Below, piece after piece: positions 44,193 to 53,437 of a DNA stretch of 64,000 nucleotides. Below the pieces are notes generated by a model. That model did not search any database and was not told the DNA's origin. It saw only the letters and a program-made list of their open reading frames with translations. The DNA comes from Hathewaya limosa. Its GTDB lineage: Bacteria > Bacillota > Clostridia > Clostridiales > Clostridiaceae. The DNA lies in NCBI RefSeq assembly GCF_030815255.1, contig NZ_JAUSWN010000001.1, forward strand, positions 241,171-305,170. Direction: 5' to 3'. The stretch's first letter is position 1; each line of letters opens with the position of its first letter. Position numbers and translations under genes: made by a program.

Positions 44193-44879
44193 ATGGACAA
44201 TTTAATGAGTAATAATAACATTTATTTAGAGGGGACTGTTATTTCAAACTTAGAATTTAGTCATGATATGTATGGTGAGGGTTTTTATTCCTTCTACATA
44301 GAAGTTTCTAGACTAAGTGATGCTAAGGACAAGTTAAATGTCACTATATCAGAAAGATTATTAACAACTTTTGATGTAAAAATTGGGGCAGATGTAATTA
44401 TTGAAGGTCAATTAAGATCTTATAATAAATATGTGGATGGAGCTAATAGATTGATTCTAACAGTATTTGCTAGAGATATATATGAATGTACTGAAAGAAG
44501 TAAAAATCCAAATCAAATCTTTTTAAATGGTTTTATATGTAAGAGACCAGTATATAGAAGAACACCTTTTGGAAGAGAAATTGCTGATATGTTGCTAGCG
44601 GTAAATAGACCCTATAATAAATCAGATTATATTCCAACAATAGCATGGGGAAGAAATTCAAGATATTCTAAGACTTTAGATGTTGGAGATAATATAAGAA
44701 TTTGGGGTAGACTTCAAAGTAGAGAATATCAAAAGAAAGTTGGAGAAGATGTAATTCAAAAAATGGCATATGAGGTTTCTATATCTAAAATGGAACGTGT
44801 GGATGATGATGGAGAAGTTGAAGGTTTAGAAGAAAACTCAGATGATAATTTTGTAATTACAGAACAAGATATAATTTAA
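44193..44879 (+). CDS. SSB-like protein with two OB-type domains
   Basis: Protein of 228 residues with two consecutive OB-fold-like regions and an acidic tail. Domain one spans about residues 9-97 (NIYLEGTVISNLEFSHD, YSFYIEVSRLSD, DVIIEGQLRSY). Domain two spans about residues 105-200 (QIFLNGFICKRPVYRRTPFG, IADMLLAVNRPYNKSDYIP, IRIWGRLQSREYQKK), and it is the one resembling classical SSB. The tail ends EQDII rather than the DDDIPF-type tip that recruits repair proteins. It may be an auxiliary SSB used in clostridial recombination or replication; the main ssb normally sits beside rpsF/rpsR, which is not seen here. GGGG precedes ATG 44193. Confidence 0.8.
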   Translation: MDNLMSNNNIYLEGTVISNLEFSHDMYGEGFYSFYIEVSRLSDAKDKLNVTISERLLTTFDVKIGADVIIEGQLRSYNKYVDGANRLILTVFARDIYECTERSKNPNQIFLNGFICKRPVYRRTPFGREIADMLLAVNRPYNKSDYIPTIAWGRNSRYSKTLDVGDNIRIWGRLQSREYQKKVGEDVIQKMAYEVSISKMERVDDDGEVEGLEENSDDNFVITEQDII

Positions 44880-44902
44880 GATATAATTTATATTGTTTAA
44901 AT

Positions 44903-44944
44903 AAATGGCTATCTCTAAATAAATATTTAAAGATAGCCATTTTT
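44903..44944. terminator. Terminator between SSB-like gene and dapH
   Basis: AAATGGCTATCT (44903-44914) pairs with AGATAGCCATTT (44931-44942), and TT follows. Convergent genes lie on both sides, so it is probably bidirectional. Confidence 0.88.
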
Positions 44945-44952
44945 AACAAAAC

Positions 44953-45663
44953 CTATTTTCTTAAATCATCTAGAATTTCAGTTTTGCTCTTAGTCTTTAC
45001 ATCTACAGTCTTAACTATTTTAGCAGGTGTTCCAGCTACCACTACATTTTCAGGTACATCTTGAGTTACTATTGAACCGGCAGCTACTACAGAATTAGAG
45101 CCAATTTTAACTCCTTCAAGTATCACGCAATTGGCACCTAATACTACATTGTCTCCTATTTCTGAAGGAGATTTGCTAGGTGGTTCTAAAACTCCGGCTA
45201 TAACGGCACCAGCACCAACGTGACAACGTTTACCAACTTTTGCTCTAGCACCGAGTACGGCATTCATATCTATCATAGATTCATCACCAATTTCAGCACC
45301 TATATTTATAACTGCGCCCATCATGACAACTACTTTTTTACCTATAGATACTTTATCACGAATTAATGCACCAGGTTCTATACGTGCATCAAGTTCACTT
45401 AAGTCAAGTAAAGGAATTGCAGAATTTCTTCTATCAACCTCTAATCTAAAGTTCTCAATTTTATCTTTATTCTCTTCTAGAAATTTTACTATATTACTGT
45501 TTTCACCAAATAATATGTACAAGTTACCATTACTAAAAACCTGTATGTTTTCTAAAGAAAGATTCCCTAAATTTCCTTGAATATAAGCTTTACAAGGAGT
45601 AGATTTTTCGGCTTCTTTTATATATCTTGCTATTTCATATGGATCAGTTAAATTATAATTCAT
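44953..45663 (-). CDS. dapH: Tetrahydrodipicolinate N-acetyltransferase
   Basis: Enzyme of 236 residues that acetylates tetrahydrodipicolinate using acetyl-CoA, committing it to the acetylase branch of diaminopimelate and lysine synthesis. The N-terminal alpha/beta region precedes a left-handed beta helix of hexapeptide repeats such as IEPGALIRDKVSIGKKVVV and VVLGANCVILEGVKIGSNSV. The catalytic segment is CHVGAGAVIAGVLEPPSKSP. The length is that of DapH rather than the longer succinyl-using DapD. It is divergent from an aminotransferase that could act later in the pathway. The first pathway steps (asd, dapA, dapB) lie about 3 kb away. AAGGAG precedes ATG 45663. Confidence 0.93.
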   Translation of the reverse strand: MNYNLTDPYEIARYIKEAEKSTPCKAYIQGNLGNLSLENIQVFSNGNLYILFGENSNIVKFLEENKDKIENFRLEVDRRNSAIPLLDLSELDARIEPGALIRDKVSIGKKVVVMMGAVINIGAEIGDESMIDMNAVLGARAKVGKRCHVGAGAVIAGVLEPPSKSPSEIGDNVVLGANCVILEGVKIGSNSVVAAGSIVTQDVPENVVVAGTPAKIVKTVDVKTKSKTEILDDLRK

Positions 45664-45870
45664 TTTAATACTCCTTTCACAAAATTATTTATCATAACTA
45701 TATTTTTACACAAAATATGAAAAATAAACATTAGTAAATTTGAACTACATATTATTTTACCTTATTTTATGTAAAAAGAGCAACCTAAATATAAAAATTA
45801 TTGAAAGAAAATGAGAATAGATTTACAATACATAGTAAGTAATATAAGAATAGAGAGTTAAGGTGATTAT

Positions 45871-47025
45871 ATGGAAAATTTAATTTCTAAACAGGTGAGA
45901 AAAATTGAAATATCAGGTATAAGAAAATTTTATAATGAAGTTGTAAAAGTACCAGGAGCTATATCTTTAACTTTGGGAGAACCAGATTTTCAAGTTCCTA
46001 AGATTGTAAAAGAATATATGATTAAAGCAATAGAAGATGATAAAACAAGATATACAGCTAATGCTGGAATTTTTGAATTAAGAGAACAAATAAGTTTATA
46101 TCTAAGAAGTTTAGGAATTAAGTATAGTGAAGATGAAATTTGTGTTACTGTAGGGGGAAGTGAGGGATTAAATTCTGTATTTTTATCTTTAATAGATAAA
46201 GGTGATAAGATATTAATTCCAAATCCAGCTTATCCAGCTTATGAAAGTTGTGTTAAAATAGCAGGTGGAGAAGTTGTGAATTATTCCTTGAAAAATGATT
46301 TTACTATAGATATAAAATCTTTAGAAAAAGAAATAAAGTTACATGACCCAAAAGTATTGGTATTATCATTTCCTACTAATCCAACTGGTTCTGTATTAAC
46401 TAAAGAAGATTTACAAGAATTACATAAGATAATAAAAGAACATAATATAATTGTAGTAAGTGATGAGATTTATGCCTCTTTGATATATGAAGAAGAATAT
46501 TATTCTGTAGCTCAATTGGAAGATATTAAAGAAAAAATTATTTTAATTGGTGGTTTTTCTAAGATGTTTTCTATGACTGGATTAAGAGTAGGATATGTAT
46601 GTGCATGTCCTCAACTTATGAAACATATAATGAAGGTACATCAATATAGCGTATCTTGTGCTACATCGATTTCGCAATGGGGAGCCTATGCAGGTTTAAA
46701 GTATTGTATGAATGAAGTATATGCTATGAGAGATGAATTTAAAAAGAGAAGAGATTATGTATATGAAAGACTTTTAAATATGGGATTAGAGCTTGTTAAA
46801 CCTAAAGGTGCATTTTATGCATTTCCTAGTATAAAAAAATTTAGTAATGATAGTTTTAAATTTTGTACGGAATTATTACAGAAAGAAAAGGTGGCCATTA
46901 TACCAGGAACTGCTTTTGGAAGTTTGGGAGAAGGATTTGTTAGGATATCTTATTCATACTCCATGGAAGAATTAAGATTGGCATTAGATAAGATGGAGAA
47001 GTATTTGCAAACTTTAAATAAATAA
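45871..47025 (+). CDS. PLP aminotransferase, possible N-acetyl-diaminopimelate aminotransferase
   Basis: Class I/II aminotransferase of 384 residues. The cofactor lysine lies in IGGFSKMFSMTGLRVGYV. SFPTNPTGSVLTKEDL and VVSDEIYASLIYE are the conserved PLP-binding segments, and the C-terminal arginine region is GEGFVRISYSYSMEELR. It resembles Bacillus PatA, which converts N-acetyl-keto-pimelate to N-acetyl-diaminopimelate. The position divergent from dapH and the lysine genes nearby support that role, but aromatic or aspartate aminotransferase activity cannot be excluded. AAGGTG precedes ATG 45871. It is followed after 19 bases by a second aminotransferase gene. Confidence 0.88.
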   Translation: MENLISKQVRKIEISGIRKFYNEVVKVPGAISLTLGEPDFQVPKIVKEYMIKAIEDDKTRYTANAGIFELREQISLYLRSLGIKYSEDEICVTVGGSEGLNSVFLSLIDKGDKILIPNPAYPAYESCVKIAGGEVVNYSLKNDFTIDIKSLEKEIKLHDPKVLVLSFPTNPTGSVLTKEDLQELHKIIKEHNIIVVSDEIYASLIYEEEYYSVAQLEDIKEKIILIGGFSKMFSMTGLRVGYVCACPQLMKHIMKVHQYSVSCATSISQWGAYAGLKYCMNEVYAMRDEFKKRRDYVYERLLNMGLELVKPKGAFYAFPSIKKFSNDSFKFCTELLQKEKVAIIPGTAFGSLGEGFVRISYSYSMEELRLALDKMEKYLQTLNK

Positions 47026-47044
47026 AAGAAGTGGGGTAATTAAA

Positions 47045-48199
47045 GTGTATGATTTTGATCAAGAAGTAATAAGGAAAGGTACTAATTCATCTAAATGGGA
47101 TTCGATTAATACAAAGGAAGATTTAATTTCTATGTCTGTAGCAGATATGGATTTTAAATGTGGAGATTTTATTAATAATGTTATAGAAAAAAAACTTTCA
47201 GAGGGTGTGTATGGATATAGTATAATTCCAGATAGTTATTATGAAGCTATAATAAGTTGGAATACAAAACGATATAATTTTAATATAAAAAAAGAAGAAA
47301 TTTTATTTACTCCTTCAGTTATTCATGGAATTTTATATGCTATAAAGGCTATAACAAATCCTAAGGATGAAATAATAATTCAACCACCTGTATATCATAG
47401 ATTCCATGAAGTTATAGAAAGAGCAGGATGTACTGTGGTTAACAATCCACTTATATATAAAGATAATAAGTATTTTATGGATTTTGAAGATTTAAAGAAA
47501 AAAATAACTTCTAAAACAAAAGTATTAATTTTATGTAGCCCACACAATCCAGTAGGAAGAGTTTGGACAAAAGAAGAATTACAAAAATTAATTGATATTT
47601 GTTTAGAGCAAAATATTGTTATAATTTCAGATGAAATTCATAAAGATCTAATTTTCAAAGATAATCAGCATAATGTTTTAAGTACTGTAGATGAGAGAAT
47701 AAAAGAAAAATGTATTATAACAGAAGCGCCTACGAAGACTTTTAATTTAGCTGGTTTTCAAGTATCTAACTTAATTATATGTAATAAGACCATAAGAGAA
47801 AAAGTTCAAAAGGTTTTAGATGATAATTTTATAAATAAACCTAACATTTTTGCTACTAGTGTACTAGAGGCGGCATATAATGAAGGTGAAGGGTATTTAG
47901 GAGAATTAAATTCTTATATAGAAAAAAATAAAGAATATGCAGTTGAGTATTTTAAAAAGTATATTCCACATATTAAAGTAGTGGAAACAGAAGGTACTTA
48001 TTTACTGTGGTTAAATTGTTCGAAATTAGGATTTAATGGGGAAGAGCTTAATAGATTTTTTATAGATAAATGTAAGTTAATTTTAAATAAGGGAAGTATG
48101 TTTGGAATTGAAGGGGAAAGTTTTGTAAGAATGAACATTGCATGTAGAAGAAGTTTGTTAAAAATAGCTTTAGAAAATATAAAAAATGCAATTAAGTAA
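47045..48199 (+). CDS. MalY/PatB-type aminotransferase (probable cystathionine beta-lyase)
   Basis: PLP enzyme of 384 residues of the MalY/PatB subgroup. The N-terminus MYDFDQEVIRKGTNSSKWD, with MSVADMDFKCGDFI, is diagnostic of this group. The cofactor lysine is in the segment TKTFNLAGFQVSNLII, and CSPHNPVGRVWTKEEL is the other conserved site. Many members cleave cystathionine or cysteine, giving homocysteine or sulfide, while keeping some aminotransferase activity. The start is GTG 47045, with GGGG upstream. It is cotranscribed with the preceding aminotransferase and ends at a terminator. Confidence 0.88.
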   Translation: MYDFDQEVIRKGTNSSKWDSINTKEDLISMSVADMDFKCGDFINNVIEKKLSEGVYGYSIIPDSYYEAIISWNTKRYNFNIKKEEILFTPSVIHGILYAIKAITNPKDEIIIQPPVYHRFHEVIERAGCTVVNNPLIYKDNKYFMDFEDLKKKITSKTKVLILCSPHNPVGRVWTKEELQKLIDICLEQNIVIISDEIHKDLIFKDNQHNVLSTVDERIKEKCIITEAPTKTFNLAGFQVSNLIICNKTIREKVQKVLDDNFINKPNIFATSVLEAAYNEGEGYLGELNSYIEKNKEYAVEYFKKYIPHIKVVETEGTYLLWLNCSKLGFNGEELNRFFIDKCKLILNKGSMFGIEGESFVRMNIACRRSLLKIALENIKNAIK

Positions 48200-48203
48200 T
48201 AAA

Positions 48204-48235
48204 AAAACACCTTGTATTATTGTACAAGGTGTTTT
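48204..48235. terminator. Terminator between patB-like gene and dapB
   Basis: AAAACACCTTGTA pairs with TACAAGGTGTTTT around a loop of about 4-6 bases. Convergent genes lie on both sides. Confidence 0.9.
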
Positions 48236-48240
48236 AACTA

Positions 48241-48993
48241 TTAACTATTAACTATATTATCCATATCATATTTGCCAGGTTTTTTATCTTTCATGAATTC
48301 TGCAGCCTTTAAAGCACCAATTGCAAATACTTCTCGAGAAATAGCTTTGTGAGTAATTTCAATACACTCACCTTCACCTGCAAATATTACTGAATGATCA
48401 CCAATAATATTTCCACCTCTTATAGCGTGAATTCCTATTTCTTTTTGATCTCTTTTATGATGTCCTTCTCTACCATATATAAATTCTGTTTTATCTTCAA
48501 TAGAGTTTTTTATAGTATTTGCAAGTAATAAAGCAGTACCACTTGGAGAATCTACTTTTTGATTATGATGTTTTTCTATAATTTCTATGTCATAATCTCC
48601 AAAAAGTTTTGAACTAATTTGTTTTAATAAGGAATTAACTAAGTTTATTCCTATAGACATATTAGCTGAATGGAAAACTCCTACATGATTACTCAATTCA
48701 TCAATAGCGTTTCGTTGCTCTTCTGAATAACCAGTTGTACAAATTACAACTGGAGTTTTATGATTTTTTGAGTATCTCATAATACTATCTAAACTGCTAG
48801 GTCTAGAAAAATCTATGATAACATCAGCACTTATGTCACAGTCTTCAATATTTTTGAAAACAGGATAGTTAAGGTTTTGTTGGCAATTTAAATCTATACC
48901 AGCTACTATAGAAAGGTTATCTTTTTTTTGTACACATTCAGTTATCATTTTGCCCATTTTACCAGCACAACCACTTAAAATAATTTTAGTCAT
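48241..48993 (-). CDS. dapB: 4-hydroxy-tetrahydrodipicolinate reductase
   Basis: Enzyme of 250 residues reducing the DapA product with NAD(P)H to tetrahydrodipicolinate. The N-terminal dinucleotide fold starts ILSGCAGKMGKMI. ICTTGYSEEQRNAI and the substrate-binding EKHHNQKVDSPSGTA are the family signatures, and GREGHHKRDQKEIGIHAIRG is the following conserved block. It is the third gene of asd-dapA-dapB and lies 10 bases after dapA, with AGGAGG before ATG 48993. Confidence 0.96.
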   Translation of the reverse strand: MTKIILSGCAGKMGKMITECVQKKDNLSIVAGIDLNCQQNLNYPVFKNIEDCDISADVIIDFSRPSSLDSIMRYSKNHKTPVVICTTGYSEEQRNAIDELSNHVGVFHSANMSIGINLVNSLLKQISSKLFGDYDIEIIEKHHNQKVDSPSGTALLLANTIKNSIEDKTEFIYGREGHHKRDQKEIGIHAIRGGNIIGDHSVIFAGEGECIEITHKAISREVFAIGALKAAEFMKDKKPGKYDMDNIVNS

Positions 48994-49003
48994 TACTATC
49001 CTC

Positions 49004-49885
49004 CTAGATTAAATTACATTTTTTTAATTCATTTCTCAAAATTTCTAAGTTGTTATCTTCCATATCACATAATGGAAGTCTTAAATTACCTACATTCATA
49101 TTCATTAGGTTTAAAGCAGTTTTTACAGGAATAGGATTTGTTTCTATAAATAATGCATCTGTTAAAGAAAGATATTCTAATTGAAGTCTAAGTGCTTCTG
49201 AAACATTTCCATTAAGATAATTAAATACCATATCATGTACTTGCTTTGGAACTACGTTGGCAAGTACAGAGATAACACCTATACCACCAAGAGATAATAT
49301 AGGAACAATTTGATCATCATTTCCTGAATATATATCTATTTTATCACCACATAAAGCTTTTATTTTAGCTACTTGACTAATATTTCCGCTAGCTTCTTTT
49401 ACTGCAACTATATTCTTACAAGTTTTTGTAAGAGATAAAATCGTTTCAGGATGAAGATTCATTCCTGTTCTTCCTGGAACATTATATAATATTATAGGAA
49501 TATTAACTGCAGAATCAATTGCCTCAAAATGTTGAATCAATCCTTTTTGAGTAGTTTTATTGTAATAAGGAGTAATTACTAGTATACCATCTACTCCTAT
49601 ACCTTCAGCCCATTTACACATTTTAATAGAAGCTTCTGTATTATTTGATCCCGTACCTGCGATAACGGGAATTTTTTTATTAACAGTATCTACTACAAAC
49701 TTAATTGTTTCTTTTTTTTCGGTTTCTGTCATAGTAGAAGCTTCACCGGTAGTACCACATACTATTATTGCATCTGTGGAAGAAGAGAGGTGTAATTCAA
49801 TTAACTCTTTTAATTTTTTAAAGTCTACACCTTCCTTATTAAAAGGGGTAACTAGGGCAACCCCTGAACCTCTAAAAATTGTCAT
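49004..49885 (-). CDS. dapA: 4-hydroxy-tetrahydrodipicolinate synthase
   Basis: Schiff-base aldolase-type enzyme of 293 residues. It condenses pyruvate with aspartate semialdehyde at the start of the lysine and diaminopimelate branch. The pyruvate-binding lysine is in NIVAVKEASGNI, the catalytic tyrosine in ILYNVPGRTGMN, and the threonine pair in IIVCGTTGEASTMT. The length is typical. It is the middle gene of the operon, with AAAGGAG before ATG 49885, 17 bases after asd. Confidence 0.97.
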   Translation of the reverse strand: MTIFRGSGVALVTPFNKEGVDFKKLKELIELHLSSSTDAIIVCGTTGEASTMTETEKKETIKFVVDTVNKKIPVIAGTGSNNTEASIKMCKWAEGIGVDGILVITPYYNKTTQKGLIQHFEAIDSAVNIPIILYNVPGRTGMNLHPETILSLTKTCKNIVAVKEASGNISQVAKIKALCGDKIDIYSGNDDQIVPILSLGGIGVISVLANVVPKQVHDMVFNYLNGNVSEALRLQLEYLSLTDALFIETNPIPVKTALNLMNMNVGNLRLPLCDMEDNNLEILRNELKKCNLI

Positions 49886-49902
49886 AAAAAGTCACTCCTT
49901 TC

Positions 49903-50898
49903 TTATTTAATTGTAGGAATTAATAATTCTACAATTTGAACTGCATTAAGAGCGGCACCTTTTCTAATATTATCTGCAACTACCCAAAGGTTTAGTCCGC
50001 TCTCTACACTAAAATCTTTTCTTATTCTACCAACAAATACTGGATCTTTACCTGCGGCGAATAGTGGCGTTGGATATACAAGATTTTTAAGATCATCTTG
50101 TAGTACTATTCCTTTAGCGTTTTTAAATAATTGGAATACGTCATTTATTTCAAAAGAATTTTTCAATTCTACATTAATACTTTCGCTATGTCCATAAAGT
50201 ACAGGAACTCTTACAGTTGTGGCTGTAATTTTTAATTCAGAATCATGAAGAATTTTTTTTGTTTCTTCAATCATCTTCATTTCTTCTTTTGAATATCCAT
50301 TGTCTAGGAAAACATCTATATGAGGCAACATGTTTCCAGCAATGGGATAAGGGAATTTTTTTGGTTCTTCTCCTTTATATCCATCTAATAAATCATTATA
50401 TCCTCCGATACCTGCACCTGAAACAGCCTGATAAGTTGAATATATAATTCTTTTTAGTCCATATTTATCTTGAAGAGGTTTTAAAGCTACCATTGCTTGT
50501 ATTGTAGAACAATTGGGATTAGCAATTATACCTTTATGCCAAGAAAGATCTTCAGGGTTGACTTCAGGAACTACTAGAGGTACTTCAGGATTCATTCTCC
50601 AAGCACTACTATTATCTACAACTATAGCACCATATTTAGTGAAAATAGGAGCATATTCTAATGAAGTGTTTCCACCTGCAGAGAAAAGTGCAATGTGAAT
50701 TGTTTTATTTTTTATATTATCTTCTTTTAATTCTTCAACAGTAATATCTTTATCATTAAATTTTAAGGAAGTTCCAGCTGATTTTTTAGAAGCATAAAAA
50801 TAAATATTATCTATTGGTAAGTTTCTTTCTTCTAGAATACTTATCATTTGTCTTCCTACCATACCAGTTGAGCCTACAACTGCTATATTGAGTTTCAT
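49903..50898 (-). CDS. asd: Aspartate-semialdehyde dehydrogenase
   Basis: Enzyme of 331 residues that reduces aspartyl phosphate to aspartate semialdehyde with NADPH. The dinucleotide fold begins VVGSTGMVGRQM. The catalytic cysteine lies in ANPNCSTIQAMVAL, and the catalytic histidine region is VRVPVLYGHSESINVE. I take ATG 50898, after AGGAGGG; the in-frame start at 50976 would add 26 residues that read through that ribosome binding site. It is the first gene of asd-dapA-dapB. No lysine riboswitch was recognised upstream. Confidence 0.96.
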   Translation of the reverse strand: MKLNIAVVGSTGMVGRQMISILEERNLPIDNIYFYASKKSAGTSLKFNDKDITVEELKEDNIKNKTIHIALFSAGGNTSLEYAPIFTKYGAIVVDNSSAWRMNPEVPLVVPEVNPEDLSWHKGIIANPNCSTIQAMVALKPLQDKYGLKRIIYSTYQAVSGAGIGGYNDLLDGYKGEEPKKFPYPIAGNMLPHIDVFLDNGYSKEEMKMIEETKKILHDSELKITATTVRVPVLYGHSESINVELKNSFEINDVFQLFKNAKGIVLQDDLKNLVYPTPLFAAGKDPVFVGRIRKDFSVESGLNLWVVADNIRKGAALNAVQIVELLIPTIK

Positions 50899-50999
50899 AA
50901 AATCCCTCCTAAATATATTTTCATTTATTATTATATAACTTAAAGAGAAAAATTTATATAGTTTTTTACATATCAATATTATATGAAATTATTTAATTT

Positions 51000-51237
51000 T
51001 TGATAAACAAGTATTAAATAATTATAATGCAAATATGAAAGTTATGAATACAAAAGTTGCAAAATACATTTTTAGAAGAGATAAATCAATTCATTTTGTA
51101 AAAAATGTTTTAAAAAATCAAAAAAAGTAGAAAACGAATCCTTGCCAAAAGCAAGTAAAACCGAATAAAGTCAATGAAATAGCGCTATAAGAGATTAAAC
51201 AATAAAAAATTCATTTATATAAAAAAATGAATTTTTT
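51000..51237 (+). ncRNA. Candidate small RNA with own promoter and terminator
   Basis: A strong promoter, TTGATA (51000-51005), 17 bases, TATAAT (51023-51028), is followed about 175 bases later by a terminator hairpin. The stem is AAAAAATTCATTT with AAATGAATTTTTT (51204-51237). Both flanking genes (asd and oppA1) read away from this interval, so neither needs this terminator. Inside are a CTTGC-CAAAA-GCAAG hairpin (about 51143-51157) and an ATAGCGCTAT palindrome. I found no open frame with a ribosome binding site. The predicted transcript is about 200 bases. No known RNA family was recognised. Confidence 0.45.
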
Positions 51238-51393
51238 CAAGCTTAATTCAAAATTTTTATAAAATAATGAAAATGAACTGGAGGTATTGATATTATTATA
51301 TGTCTATTAGAGTATGATGAAAAAACTATGAATAAATAATAAATTAATCAATCTTTTAAAATTTAAATCTATTAAAAAAAATTTAATATATAT

Positions 51394-51422
51394 TTGACAT
51401 TTTTTTTAAAAGGTGATATAGT
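51394..51422 (+). promoter_or_regulatory. oppA1 operon promoter
   Basis: TTGACA (51394-51399) and TATAGT (51417-51422) are 17 bases apart. This leaves a leader of about 320 bases before oppA1. The leader contains an AAGCTTT/AAAGCTT hairpin near 51541-51560 but no riboswitch I recognise. Confidence 0.8.
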
Positions 51423-51746
51423 TTTAATAATAATTTACACGAAAAGTTGTTTGAAAAATAGTTTTTGGTAAATTTAAAGTTGCAATATGAATGCTAAATT
51501 AATATTATTAAAAATAATTTAAATAGTAGGAAAAACTGTACAAGCTTTGCAAAAGCTTAGGTTAATCATGATTTGTAACTATAATTTACTGGTGAAATGT
51601 TCTGAAAATATAATTAATAAAGATTATTTATTAAAGAATAAATTTGGAATTAAATAACCAAACTATGAATGTAGAAATATATTAATATATGTCGAATATG
51701 TACTATATTAGTATATAAATATAATTTACAAGAAGGAGGCATAAAG

Positions 51747-53429
51747 ATGAAAAGTAAAAGAATACTATCAGCAGTACTTTCAGTATCTCTTTTAACTTCT
51801 GCAATGTTAGTAGGATGTGGAAGTTCAAGTAATAAGGGATCTGCAAATACGGCAAACGGAGAAATGGATAAGGAGCAATATTTAAATTTAGTTTTGGGGG
51901 CAGAACCAAAAAGTTTAGATGCATCTAAAGCTTCAGATCTATATTCAAGTCAAGTTCTAAATGAAGTAATGGAAGGACTTACAAGAGTAGAACAAGAAAA
52001 TGGAAAAGATGTTATTAAACCAGCAGGTGCTGAAAAATGGGATGTAAGTAATGATAAAAAGGAATGGACATTCCACTTAAGAGATAATAAATGGAGTGAT
52101 GGAAAGCCAGTAACAGCTAACGATTATGCTTATGGTATACGAAGAACATTAGAAGCAAAAACTGGTTCGCCATATGCTTTCCTATTATTCCCAATTAAAA
52201 ATGCTAAAGAATTTAACTCTGAAAAAGCTAAAGTTAATGAATTAGGAGTTAAAGTTATAGATGACAAAACATTGAAAATAACATTAGAAAAGCCAACCGC
52301 ATATTTCTTAGACTTAACTTATTTTAAAGTTATGCATCCACAAAGAAAAGATATAGTTGAAAAATCAGGTGAAAGATATGGAACAGAAAAAGATACAATG
52401 ATATTCTGTGGACCATTTGCAATTTCTAATTGGGTACATAATAATAAGGTAGAACTTAAGAAGAATGAACAATATTGGGATAAAAATTCAGTAAAGCTTA
52501 ATAAAGTTACAATGAAAATTATTTCTCAAGAACCTTCAAGAATGAGTGAATTATTAAATGGACAAATTGATATGGGTGCAGTTTCACATCCAGATTGGGT
52601 TAAAAAATTTGATTCAACTCAAAATTATAACGTAATAAAAGGATATGATGGTTCAACAGCATATAGTTTCTTTAATCAAACTGATAAATACTTTAAAAAT
52701 GAAAAAATAAGAAAAGCATTTATTTTAGCTGATGATAGAGAAGGTAAAGCAAAAACATTATTTAGAGGATTAGCAACTCCAGCATATGCATGGTGTGCAC
52801 CTCAAGTTTTAATTGGAGAAAAGGATGAGTATAGATCACTTGTTAAAGATGAACCAATTAAAAAACTAAAAGAACAATATAAAGATCCAAAGGCTCTATT
52901 AGTAGAAGGCTTAAAAGAAATTGGTGCAGATCCAGATCCAGCAAAAATGAGTATTACACTATTACAATCAGGTACAGATGCAAGATCAAAAGAATTCGCT
53001 GAATTTGATCAACAAAATTACAAAAATGCTTTAGGCGTTAATCTTAAAATAGAATATGTAGAATGGCCAATATTTGCAAAAAGAACCGATGAAAAAGATT
53101 ACCAATTTGCAGGTATGGGATGGACTGGGGATTATAATGATCCTATGACTTTCTTTGATATGTGGACTTCAACTGCTGGAGTAGTTCCAACAGGATGGAA
53201 AAATAAAGAATACGATGAACTTATAAATAAAGCTTCATTAACTTCTGATGATAAAGAAAGAGCAGAGTTATTCAAAAAAGCAGAACAAGTACTTTTACAA
53301 AAAGATGGTGTAGCTTCACCAACTGTTTATAGAATGAGACAAACATATACTAGAAAATATGTTAATAACGTAATGGTACCACTATTTGGTACTACTGAAG
53401 TTAAATACGCTTATACTAAGGGAAGATAA
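51747..53429 (+). CDS. oppA: Oligopeptide ABC transporter substrate-binding lipoprotein 1
   Basis: Family 5 binding lipoprotein of 560 residues. The signal peptide ends at the lipobox LVGC (Cys24). Family signatures are LVLGAEPKSLDASKASDLYS near the start, EWTFHLRDNKWSDGKPVTA and GWTGDYNDPMTFFDMW. It captures short peptides outside the membrane and passes them to OppB/OppC. This copy is the most divergent of the three in the array; it lacks the CNCGKAK insertion that the other two share. AAGGAGG precedes the ATG at 51747. A hairpin after its stop separates it from oppB. Confidence 0.94.
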   Translation: MKSKRILSAVLSVSLLTSAMLVGCGSSSNKGSANTANGEMDKEQYLNLVLGAEPKSLDASKASDLYSSQVLNEVMEGLTRVEQENGKDVIKPAGAEKWDVSNDKKEWTFHLRDNKWSDGKPVTANDYAYGIRRTLEAKTGSPYAFLLFPIKNAKEFNSEKAKVNELGVKVIDDKTLKITLEKPTAYFLDLTYFKVMHPQRKDIVEKSGERYGTEKDTMIFCGPFAISNWVHNNKVELKKNEQYWDKNSVKLNKVTMKIISQEPSRMSELLNGQIDMGAVSHPDWVKKFDSTQNYNVIKGYDGSTAYSFFNQTDKYFKNEKIRKAFILADDREGKAKTLFRGLATPAYAWCAPQVLIGEKDEYRSLVKDEPIKKLKEQYKDPKALLVEGLKEIGADPDPAKMSITLLQSGTDARSKEFAEFDQQNYKNALGVNLKIEYVEWPIFAKRTDEKDYQFAGMGWTGDYNDPMTFFDMWTSTAGVVPTGWKNKEYDELINKASLTSDDKERAELFKKAEQVLLQKDGVASPTVYRMRQTYTRKYVNNVMVPLFGTTEVKYAYTKGR

Positions 53430-53437
53430 AAACTAAT

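Noticed and set aside
50899..51250. Lysine riboswitch upstream of asd
   Set aside because: I looked on the minus strand for the L-box core elements (AGAGGTGC, GAAG junctions, CTGTCG-type segment) and did not find them.
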